From assembly GCA_000149265.1 (NCBI GenBank), contig CH003212.1, forward strand, positions 76,783-140,782: a stretch of 64,000 bases of DNA, written 5' to 3'. Shown here in pieces: positions 12,696 to 21,860 of the stretch (position 1 is the stretch's first letter; the number at the start of each line of letters is the position of its first letter). The notes under the pieces are model-generated. The model was not told the DNA's origin. It was given only the letters and a program-made list of their open reading frames with translations, and did no database searches. Both the position numbers and the translations under genes were made by a program. This DNA is from Ciona savignyi (lineage: Eukaryota > Chordata > Ascidiacea > Phlebobranchia > Cionidae).

Positions 12696-13149
12696 TGTTA
12701 CTTCCGCGGGTGGAGTAACGGGGTTGCTTTGGTTTGAAAATAACTCGTATCGAATAAAAGAACAGACAGTTTGTGTCCTCGAATTATAATTGGCGATCAG
12801 AGTTCAAACGGTTACAGATGCGCGAACGGGAGGGGGGGCAGGGACGATATGGGACGGAGATGTTACGCCAGTGGGGATGATACGGAGGGATGATACGGAG
12901 GGATGATACGGAGGGATGATACGGTTTTCAAACTTTGGCTTTAGAACCGGAACGGAAAATACACGGTATCAGATAAATTACTGTGCTGCAGACTGTACGG
13001 TGACTAAATCAAAAAGCAAGCATTTTCTAACACGCGGTCGGGTATAGATATGGTAACACAAACTCCCATTGTGACGTAATTTGGTTGTGATGCAATTTAT
13101 GATTTATCATAGACATCAATAAAACATTAATGGGTCGAGATATCTTACA
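12696..13149 (-). repeat. 5' LTR of the BEL/Pao element
   Basis: 454 bp, TG to CA in element orientation, followed on the plus strand by the GTTGT duplication. It holds a small tandem array at 12,875-12,924. Confidence 0.88.
12875..12924. repeat. 13-bp minisatellite in the BEL/Pao 5' LTR
   Basis: The unit GGATGATACGGAG is repeated about four times head to tail without visible variation. It lies in LTR sequence absent from the shorter partner LTR. Confidence 0.85.
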
Positions 13150-13154
13150 GTTGT

Positions 13155-15208
13155 CATCACCAGCAAGTCTGCAATGACAGAAGAGATCCACTTTAAGAGA
13201 ACTGTTTTGTGCTTTAAGTTGTTTCGTTTTACAAGAAGTTTCCGAAAACAAGCGAGTAATCTGCCTTTTTTCTAGCATACCTTTAATATCCTCTCGGAGA
13301 CGATTAATTGGATATACTAGATTTTTTGGATTTAGCCCCATGCACAAGGCAACCGCAAACGAAATCGCATAGACGCCCCAATTTCCTGAACCAATCACTT
13401 GTTTGGGCACCTTTGGAAAACGGAGCGTTAATTTGGTTGAGTCTACATTTAAAAGAGTTGAAATATTATATTTGTCCGTTTTACTCAATTCAGATGGTAA
13501 ACTGTCATATATATTGTACTGTTATCTGTGAAAATATTGTACTGTTATATGTGGAAAATTTGTTGGAGACGATAACCCAATGATCCCCATGGATATTCAT
13601 AATTTGAACAAATTTGTTTCGAGGCGTATAAGTAAGAGATTTAAAACTGTTTGGATAAGCCAAACAGTTTGCAACCCATCAATATCTGGAAAATGCTGCA
13701 CAAGAAAAAACATGATGGCGTTTATATGTCTGTTGCCCAACCACTTCCTTCGTCAGCATTTTTAGAGCTGTTTCGTCAACAGCAAAAATAGGTTCCATTT
13801 TGCTGGCGCTGTGTCTTTGCAGTAGCCGCGTGGGGGCGCATTCCTCTTCAGACAAATGATCCAAAACGAGAGAAGAACTTTTTTTTACTCGAATTACTTG
13901 GACCACGAAAAGATTTAGTGGGAGGCTTAAGATATTTTCCTATATTACTATCTCCGCGTTTTGATCTGTTACCCCATCGCTCTTGATCCTCTTGCTCGGT
14001 TTAAGAGTTGGTTCGTTTTCTTGTATACTTAGCGATTTAAGCCCGTCCTGAAATTTACGTATTAAACCGTTGTGTTCGTCATGATATATTTTTGCAAACT
14101 CCCCTAAGCCATTAAACCGTCTACCGTGATAACGTGTGCGTTTTAATTTCTGCTGATTTTTCCATTATCCCCTGTGTTCGATTGTCTCGTGTTAAATTTT
14201 GTTCGTTTAGCTTTGACAATTTATTGAACTGTTTGCAGTTGGCCGTGTAAACGTCCGAACTACCGTGCCGGCCAAGATTACCGATCGTAAGAGCCGTCCA
14301 TAACGGAAGTTTAGGTATCCAATTTGCAATAAATTTGGTTATTAATTCTGGACAGTAAAATGGGTTTGTACCGCTTACGTCTGAAAATTCAGCCTCATTT
14401 CGTACCTGAGATATAACATTGGAACAATATTTTGTAAATTGATTAAAACTTGTAAATTCGGGGGTTAAATCATCGTCTGGTTCATCAACGTCAACCGAAA
14501 AGAAGGACTCGTCCATCTTCGTTTCTCTTTTAATTTTTTGAGACAAAAATTCCAACCAAAATTAGATAAAGATTCATTTTTGATACTACATAAAATGAAT
14601 AGCCTATGTGTCGTAATATTTCTGTTATATCCTACATGGTATCGGCACACATAATTATACATAGTATCGGCACACATAAATTTGGTCTCTTGATGCCGAA
14701 ATCTTACCAACCCACTAAGTTTTTTCATATTTTTCATCGTGTGGGACCCGCACAAATGTAAGAATAGTTTAGAAAATGTACCATCTGTTGCTTTACCTGC
14801 CACCAAAGAAAAACATCGTGTTAAATAATCTTTAAGTAAGTCATCCATAAAACAGCGATGGATTGACCGAATTAAAGTCATACTACCATCACAAATAAAA
14901 AGTTTTGCTAGAGTTTTACGAACAGCACGATTTTCTGCCGAAGGAAACATGCTCATGAAATTACATATTGAAGTTAGGTTGCTCCGCAATACGTAAGTTG
15001 CAACAGCCAATGGACATTTTCCTTTTATTGGGTGGCGAACAACTATTTCGTAGGCATAGTACGGACGTTTACCCTTCTCTGAAGTAATTATGCTACCGGT
15101 ATATAGCATCGATATATAGTATACTATATCAGTTTGACTGCGATCGTGGAAAATTCCCATCGTTTTGTCAGACCACAACATTATCGCTGGAGGTGTGGAA
15201 GAAATCAC
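13155..15208 (-). pseudogene. Decayed DNA-transposon gene: DDE-like, Ulp1-like protease, PHD-like finger
   Basis: Read leftward from about 15,208. A DDE-like region has CDGSMTLIRSIHRCF and LHLCGSHTMKNMKKL (about 14,920-14,690) and NPFYCPELITKFIANWIPKL (about 14,380-14,320). A Ulp1/C48-like protease follows at about 13,610-13,370, with the His in DHWVIVSN, the Asp in YDSL and the Gln in KQVIGSG; the nucleophile position reads Trp (NWG) where DCG is usual. A Cys pair (CHCRL) at 13,180-13,165 begins a PHD-like finger whose remaining part (IQCSRCDGWY) lies beyond the BEL/Pao insertion near 6,490-6,450. This architecture is known from eukaryotic transposon-borne proteins; the exact superfamily (KDZ-like, MULE-like or other) is not assigned. 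An AG acceptor just before 15,208 suggests introns and a start further right. The gene has several frame changes and is inactive. No DNA polymerase or capsid gene is seen. Confidence 0.6.
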
Positions 15209-15299
15209 CTGAAAGGTTTAACCATGATCCTTGTTACGGATATTAATCATATAATTCTATGTTTTACACGAGTCGGTGTGATACTTTTCATTTTTACCT

Positions 15300-15846
15300 T
15301 CCATGCGGTCAGTTTTGATTCGATAGTTAATCTAAAGTAATCTTAAATTGTGTTTGTTAATTTGATTTGTAATTAATAGTGTGTAAGACTAATTAACTAT
15401 TATCTATTTGAATTAGGGCAAAATTAATGGTAGAGAAAACACCCTGGAAATCGTGTTCTTGTTTTTAACGTGTTCTTAAGTTGTAACTGTTTACTGTTAA
15501 TCGCATAATAGAAAAACAACCAATCTGTGTTGGCTGATATACACCAAGACTTAGAGCCTTAGAGACAGGCTCCCAGCCAGGAGTTTGGGAATAAAATAAA
15601 AGTTAAAAAGCGATCGCCGGGCACCATTACCCTTATAGCAGCAAGTAGAGGCTGCAAAATAGAATCAGAATTCTGGACTCGTTACCAGACTGGCAGACTT
15701 TACAATCCTTGTCAATACTTAGTGCGTTTTTTGAAGTTTCAAGCGCAATTGTATCATTTTCCGACGCAACTTCTATTCCTTCTCGCCTGAAATTGAACCT
15801 TTTTCAATACACTTTTTGATGGAGCACCGTCACGATTTTTAAGACA
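15300..15846. other. Unassigned DNA between transposase relic and short LTR element
   Basis: AT-rich, with no gene. It may hold 5' non-coding DNA of the decayed transposon. No repeat boundary is seen apart from the GACA duplication at its right end. Confidence 0.4.
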
Positions 15847-16328
15847 TGTAGTGGACATTCGCGGTTTATATAATATTTTTTGCACATTGTATTAAGTTAT
15901 ATTAAAAGTGTTGTAATGGGCGCTTAATGCGCGCACAGCTGTTGACTTGCCAATCATTTCCTATGAAACAGACTATAATCCAAAAAAACACTTCCTTTAT
16001 AATTTTTCCCACACATTGCGCCATACAAGCGCCTGTGTAAAAACTTTTTGTATCAGATTATTATCAGAAACGCGTTCTGAAATGTAGACAAGCACTGCCT
16101 GCTTGAAGATGATATCTTCAAGCATGTACAATGAACCAGTTTAACTGTACGAATTGTATTGTATCAGATTGCAATATATCAATAAAGAAGTTTTTTTATG
16201 GAGTCCGGATTGCCATCTATTTTAGTCATGGCTGAGGTATGTTAGTTGGGGACCTCATGCCAAAATTAGTGCAAGCACAAGGCGCAAACCCAAGCCTTGA
16301 CTTAAGAAAAATAAGGAAGACCCCCACA
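15847..16328 (+). repeat. 5' LTR of the short LTR element
   Basis: TG to CA, with an AATAAA near 16,180 and a strong inverted repeat, TGCTTGAAGAT, with a 3-nt loop near 16,101-16,125, as might suit an R-region hairpin. Confidence 0.88.
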
Positions 16329-17160
16329 TTGATGAAGCCCGACGTGACGTTGAACTAGCGCAACCTTCCGATAGCTACAGAATGCCGAAAGTGAAGATTG
16401 CAATGAAGAACGTACCGCGTTGTCACAAAGAAGCCGTGTGTGTGAAGAACGCACCGCTTGCGAAACATTCATGAACAATACGATTCAAGAGGAAAACGAA
16501 GTTTCCATTTCGTGCCCGAGATGCTATGGCTGTGTTATTTACGAAACCTGCGCGATCACCTGAGCCAACCTACATGCAAGTTCGCCGAGTTCGTGATGGC
16601 TTTGTTGTCTACCAGACGGAACTCTTGACTGTCATCGAGTTGTTCAGCATTTTGCTCAAGGATTGGTGAGAAATGTGAATAGGGTATACGATCACGACTA
16701 AAGCATTATTGATTATTACATGAGTATTGATTATCGTCTAGAGTTGCCTATTTTATATGAGTATTTTGTGTCTACTGGGTATGTTATTGCGTGTCGAGGA
16801 TGCTCCACGTCGACTATTTTTTATACGAGTATGGTTTTTATGTCTATAGCGTAATTTGCGTCTGAATAATGCTTTGGTTTGATTTTTTGCCCTCTGCATG
16901 GACCACCAATGCTTTAGTTTAGCGAATAACCTGATAGTTATTTTATAGGCCCTATACAAAAAAAACCTTGTTCAGTTTATTTTACAGATGTCATCCATAT
17001 TTCACCATCGAAGAGATCCGACCTAGTTGTTTGTTGAAAAATATTTTTTTCCCGCCACCATTTAAATTGTCCATACGCGATGTCCCTACAAATTAGTTAT
17101 ATAAATCCCATGGCGGATGAATAGTTTCAAAATTTAAAATTTTCGGGGGAAAGGAAGCTA

Positions 17161-17641
17161 TGTAGTGGACATTCGCGGTTTATATAATATTTTTTGCACA
17201 TTGTATTAAGTTATATTAAAAGTGTTGTAATGGGCGCTTAATGCGCGCACAGCTGTTGACTTGCCAATCATTTCCTATGAAACAGACTATAATCCAAAAA
17301 AACACTTCCTTTATAATTTTTCCCACACATTGCGCCATACAAGCGCCTGTGTAAAAACTTTTTGTATCAGATTATTATCAGAAACGCGTTCTGAAATGTA
17401 GACAAGCACTGCCTGCTTGAAGATGATATCTTCAAGCATGTACAATGAACCAGTTTAACTGTACGAATTGTATTGTATCAGATTGCAATATATCAATAAA
17501 GAAGTTTTTTTATGTAGTCCGGATTGCCATCTATTTTAGTCATGGCTGAGGTATGTTAGTTGGGGACCTCATGCCAAAATTAGTTCAAGCACCAGGCGCA
17601 AACCCAAATCAGAACTAAGCAAAATAAGGAAGACCCCCACA
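17161..17641 (+). repeat. 3' LTR of the short LTR element
   Basis: A near-copy of 15,847-16,328, preceded directly by the polypurine tract and followed by GACA. Confidence 0.88.
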
Positions 17642-18719
17642 GACATGTGCTGGTAATCGCCGTAAATTATTAAGATAAACTGCCCTAGTATTTTACTCTT
17701 TTTTTCATTTCGCTGAACAAATTAATTTCTATCTTTATGTCATATGTTTTAAACTTGCAAACACCTTTACAACTAGAGAGTGTCAACCACGTGTTTAACC
17801 ACCACTATATGTAAAACACATGTTGCATGCCATATATTTATGCTACAGGGTCCCTAACCACATTTTGTATTTTATACACTGTGTATGTAGTTATTGTTTC
17901 TGCAAGCATAAACTCATGGGCCCCATAGTTTTCAAACCAAACTTCTTCTCCATGTGTAGGTAAAAATGAACAATCGTGATAGATTTACAAAGATTTTATC
18001 ACAAATGTTTTAAATTAAAGCTTATTTTAAGTGCTGTATTGAAATGAAGCTGAATTCCTAAAAACAGTTCGATTTAGTTATCATTGCTTCGGGGAATTCC
18101 CCAAGGGCTTGGTAAATAAGTTTATGTTTTTACATATGTGAGTAATGTTAACTTTCAATTCTTAAAGTTTTAATCCGATTTGACGAATCCTTGTTGGAGA
18201 TGTCAGTGCAATGTGGCATGCTTGTCACAATCTTGAGTCAGGAACATATCTTCGTTTTTAAGGGAGTTACCCTAAGTAAATGTTTTCTTTCTTTTTATTG
18301 ACATAGGGTGGCTAACGATCCAGCATTCCACCAAATCTGATCAAAATTCGAGCAGCCGTTCAAACGCTATGTTCCGAAAAGCTATTTTTTTAGAAAAATA
18401 ACCGTTTTGGATTTTAACGTCTCCGGGGAATTCCCCTAAATATATTATCCACAATTTTGCTCCTGCGTATCTAGACCATGTTGTCTAACAAATGATAAAG
18501 TTTTATTACTATTTGATTATTCCTTTTGGTAGATGTCCTTTTGGTAGATGTCGGGTTGGTAGATGTCGGTGCCATGCCTGTCACAATCATAATTTGAGAC
18601 AAAAATTATTATTTTTTAGGATATTTCCCTAGATATTTTTATTTATTTTTTTAATTGTTAAATAAGTAGGTAATGCACTTACATTTCCCCAAATCTTAAT
18701 CGGATTGGAGCCGCCAAAA

Positions 18720-19720
18720 TCCGATTTTTAGGGTATTTCCCTGGGTAATTTTTTTATTTCTTTTAAGTGTTAAATCAGTGACTAATGCACTTACATTCCA
18801 CCAAATCTGATTGAAATTGTATCAGTCGTTCAAGCGCTATGCCCAAAAAAAGGCTATTTTTTTAGAAAAAAATACCGTTTTGGTTTTAACGTCCCAGGGG
18901 AATTCCCTTAGATTTATCACCCAAAATTTTGATTTCTGCATATCTAGACCATGTTGTCCAACAAATCACCGAGTTTCATTGCGATTTCATTAACCCTTCT
19001 GGTAGATGTCGGGGCGCCATAGCATGCCTGTCACAATTATCATTTAACAGCAAAAAATTAATTTTTAGGGTATTTCCCTAGGTAATTTTTTTATTTCTTT
19101 TAAGTGTTAAATCAGTGACTAGTGCACTAACATTACACCAAATTTGATTCAAATTGGAGCAGCCATTCAAGCGCTATGGCCTAAAAAGCTATTTTTTTAG
19201 AAAAATATGACCGTTTTGGATTTTAACGTCCAAGGGGAATTCCCCTAAATTAATTACCCAAAATTTTGGTTTCTGCATATCTAGGCCATGTTGTCTAAAA
19301 AATCACCAAGTTTCATTGCGATTCCATTATTCCTTCTGGTAGATGTCGGGGCGCCATAGCATGCCTGTCACAATTATCATTTAACAGCAAAAGTTTAATT
19401 TTTAGGGTATTTCCCTAGGTAATTTTTTTATTTTTTTTAAGTGTTAAATCAGTGACTAGTGCCCTAACATTCCCCCAAATTTGATTCAAATTGGAGGAGC
19501 AGCCGTTCAAGTGCTATGGCCTAAAAAGCTATTTTTTTAGAAAAAAATGGCCGTTTTGGTTTTTAACGTCCAAGGGGAATTCCCCTAAATTTATTACCCA
19601 AAATTTCGGTTTTTGCATATTTAGGCCATGTTGTCTAAAAAATCACCAAGTTTCATTGCGATTCCATTATTCCTTCTGGTAGATGTCGGGGCGCCATGCC
19701 ATGCCTGTCAAGCGTTTGAC
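18720..19720. repeat. About 337-bp tandem units, left foldback arm
   Basis: Three consecutive units with matching landmarks: TTAAATCAGTGACTA, a CAAGCGCTATG box, the AGGGGAATTCCC palindrome and GGTAGATGTCGGGGCGCCAT. Spacing is 336-340 bp. Confidence 0.85.
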
Positions 19721-19721
19721 G

Positions 19722-19750
19722 AAAAAAAAAAAAAAAAAAAAAAAAAAAAA
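19722..19750. repeat. A29 homopolymer at the axis of the foldback element
   Basis: An uninterrupted run of A at the point where the two inverted arms meet. Confidence 0.9.
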
Positions 19751-20938
19751 CGGACAAAAACAATATGTGTCCCATTTTTTTCAAATGGGACCCATAATTA
19801 TGATTGTGACAAGCCATGCCCATGTTGCCCCGAAATATAGCAAAAGGAGTGATGGAATCGCAATGAAAATTTGACATTTGTAAAAAATCATGGTCTAAAT
19901 ATGCAAAAACCAAAATTTTGGTTAATGAATCTAGGGGAATTCCCCTGAAACGTTAAAAACCAAAACGTTTTTTTTCTAATAAATTAGCTTTTTGGAGCAT
20001 AGCGCTTGAACGGCTTCTCTAATTTTGATCGGACTTGGTTAAATGTTAGACCATTAGACACTTTGTGCCAATTAAAAAAAGAAAACATTTACTTAGGGTA
20101 ATTTTCCTAAAAACGAAGATATGTTCCTGAATTAAGATTGTGACAGGCATGCCATATCGCACTGACATCTCCAACAAGGAGTCGAAAAATCACATTAAAA
20201 CTATAAGAATTGTTACATAACATGGCCAACATATGTAAAAACAGAAACTCATCAACTAAACCCAGGGGAATTCCCTGAAACCATGAAAAACTAAATCGGG
20301 TTGTTTTGGCAATTTAGCTTTATTTTATTACAGCGCTTAAAAGGGTTTAATTTAAAACATTTACGGTTATTTTTTCTAAAAAATAGCTTTTCGGAAAATA
20401 GCGTTTAACCGACTGCTCTAATTTTGATCAGATTTTGTGGAATGCTAGATCGTTAGCCACCCTGTGTCACTTAAAAAAAAGAAAACATTTAATTAGGGTA
20501 ACTCTCCAACAAGGATTCGTCAAATCGGATTAAAACTTTAAGAATTGATAGTTAACATGACCCACATATGTAAAAACATAAACTTATTTACCAAGCCCAT
20601 GGAGAATTCTCCGAAGCCATGAAAAACTAAATCGAACTGTTTAAGGAACTTAGCTTCATTTCAACACAGCACTTAAAAAAAGCTTTAATTTAAAACATTT
20701 GTGATGAAATCTTTGTAAATCTATCACGATTGTTCTTTTTTACCTACACATGGAGAAGAAGTTTGGTTTGATAACTATGGGACCCATGAGTTTGCTTAGT
20801 TTGCTTGCAGAAACAAAAACTACATACACAGTGTATAAAATACAAAATGTGGTTAGGGACCCTGTAGCATGAATATATGACATGCAACATGTGTTTTACA
20901 AATAATGTTGGTTAAACACGTGGTTGACACTCTCTAGT

Positions 20939-21430
20939 TATATATAAACTATACATCAAACTGCAGGTATATTTAAGGGCTACAACATAACCAAAGGAAT
21001 AACTGGCGAAATCTCTATAAATGTGTGAATATTAATAATATTCATATTCGGTATTATTATTTTACATTTTTTATATATCAAAATATCAGTCGAAAGAGCA
21101 TGGTTTAATTAGAAGATGGTGTAATTTTTAGGACTGTAGTCCCTCGTAAGGGGGTTTAACTTTTTACTTCCGTCTTCCGTTTTTCCGCGTTTTATATTTC
21201 TAGGTAAAGGAACTTGATGGTCTCATTGCTAAGCCTATTTTTTTCTTGTCGATAAGTCTGTAGATGCATCCGTCACGTTAACCAATCGACCACACTACCT
21301 TACATGAAGAGCATGGTGTCATTAGAAATTTGTGTAATTTCAAGAACTCTAGGACCACATAAAGATTTTAACTTTTCGTTTCCGTCTTCTGCCGTTCCGC
21401 GGTTTTAATTTTTATGTAATCAACTAAGGT
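20939..21430. repeat. Right arm of long inverted repeat
   Basis: Reverse complement of the left arm at about 4,867-5,345, including both GAAGACGGAAG-type motifs (as CTTCCGTCTTCC near 21,165 and CCGTCTTCTGCC near 21,380) and one partial 183-bp unit beginning TATATATAAACTATACATC. The foldback element abuts its inner edge. Confidence 0.7.
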
Positions 21431-21860
21431 AAAAAAAACTTTCTTTGTGTACGTTTAATTTTGTTAGCTCGGGTAAATTGTTGGTAAATGAAGTCGGTAT
21501 TTTGACGACGGACTATACAGATATTCGCCTTTAACACCCCCAGGCATTAAAAGGGCAAAAATCCGTGTTTTATCCTGTGACGATTTACTTTAAATTAACT
21601 AGCACTCTTGAATGTTTTAATGCATAATTGTATCTATACTCTGTACTGTGGTCTAGGTTAGGACAGGTTACTAAATATACAAAAACAAGTTAAACTTCTG
21701 ATAATGTATAATTGTGCCGAATTTACTTAAATCAGACATGTTAGGTCCCATGGTCCTGTGGATGAAATGTATACTGATCTACAGTCCAAAATTATATAAA
21801 AAATTATTATTGTTTTAGGTACTTTTTAGCAGATTGTTCTAAAATTGTGGAAGTGTCATT

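Larger units (their letters stand above)
6507..13149 (-). mobile_element. BEL/Pao LTR retrotransposon (broken)
   Basis: The element is transcribed leftward and bounded by LTRs at 12,696-13,149 (5') and 6,507-6,697 (3'), both running TG to CA. A 5-bp target duplication, GTTGT, sits at 6,502-6,506 and 13,150-13,154. Coding parts in order: gag with a charged coiled-coil N-half and a CCHC zinc knuckle, aspartic protease with a DSGA motif, reverse transcriptase with a YVDD box, RNase H, and an integrase with an H2C2 zinc finger and DDE core. This order and the reverse transcriptase type fit BEL/Pao. It is broken, with about half a dozen interruptions, and the LTRs are unequal in length. Where the LTRs align they remain very similar, so moderate to recent age is likely. 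It landed inside the older DNA-transposon gene. Confidence 0.93.
15847..17641 (+). mobile_element. Short non-autonomous LTR retrotransposon (TRIM-like)
   Basis: Two direct repeats, 15,847-16,328 (482 bp) and 17,161-17,641 (481 bp), both TGTAGTGG to CCCCCACA, flank about 830 bp of internal DNA without a pol frame. A polypurine tract (GGGGGAAAGGAAG, 17,145-17,157) lies just before the right repeat, setting the plus orientation. A 4-bp duplication, GACA, sits at 15,843-15,846 and 17,642-17,645. The repeats are nearly identical over the first 400 bp, so the insertion is young. It encodes nothing recognisable and would depend on proteins from another element. Structurally it looks whole for a non-autonomous element. 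Confidence 0.88.
17772..20938. mobile_element. 3.2-kb foldback element with long subrepeated arms
   Basis: The left end ACTAGAGAGTGTCAACCACG is repeated inverted at the right end (to 20,938). The arms stay alignable inward for well over a kilobase: the stretch with ACAGGGTCCCTAACCACATT is near 17,850 and, inverted, near 20,860. The left arm carries about three regular units of about 337 bp (TAGGGTATTTCCCTAGG near 18,729, 19,066 and 19,403); the right arm carries inverted units about 335 bp apart (AGGGGAATTCCC near 19,930 and 20,262, and a variant near 20,600). The arms meet at a run of 29 A at 19,722-19,750. No transposase frame is present, so it is non-autonomous. Each unit contains a short palindrome, GGGGAATTCCCC. 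No certain target duplication was found. Such a structure could fold into a very long hairpin when single-stranded. Confidence 0.8.
4867..21430 (-). mobile_element. Composite nest: putative long-TIR DNA transposon carrying later insertions
   Basis: Seen: a repeat block at about 4,867-6,110 recurs inverted at about 20,939-21,430. On both sides a motif like TATAAAACGCGAAAAAACGG with GAAGACGGAAGTAAAAAGTT occurs twice, about 210 bp apart (near 4,885 and 5,102; near 21,180 and 21,385 inverted), followed inward by the same roughly 200-bp stretch ending in CGCCAGTTAT. Between the arms lies a decayed minus-strand transposase-like gene. Inference: these are the long terminal inverted repeats of one DNA transposon, later invaded by a BEL/Pao element (6.6 kb), a short LTR element (1.8 kb) and a foldback element (3.2 kb). 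Taking those away leaves about 5 kb, a sensible size for an autonomous element. The alternative is two independent copies of one repeat in opposite orientation. No target-site duplication was identified at the outer edges. Confidence 0.5.

Noticed and set aside
12247-12789. 180-aa Ser/Ala-rich plus-strand frame
   Set aside because: Antisense to the charged coiled-coil part of BEL/Pao gag; the Ser/Leu richness is what that antisense composition produces.
4867-21430. A Polinton/Maverick, because of the long inverted repeats and a Ulp1-like protease
   Set aside because: No protein-primed DNA polymerase, packaging ATPase or capsid-like frame was seen, and the protease is joined to a DDE-like region and a zinc finger as in other DNA transposons.
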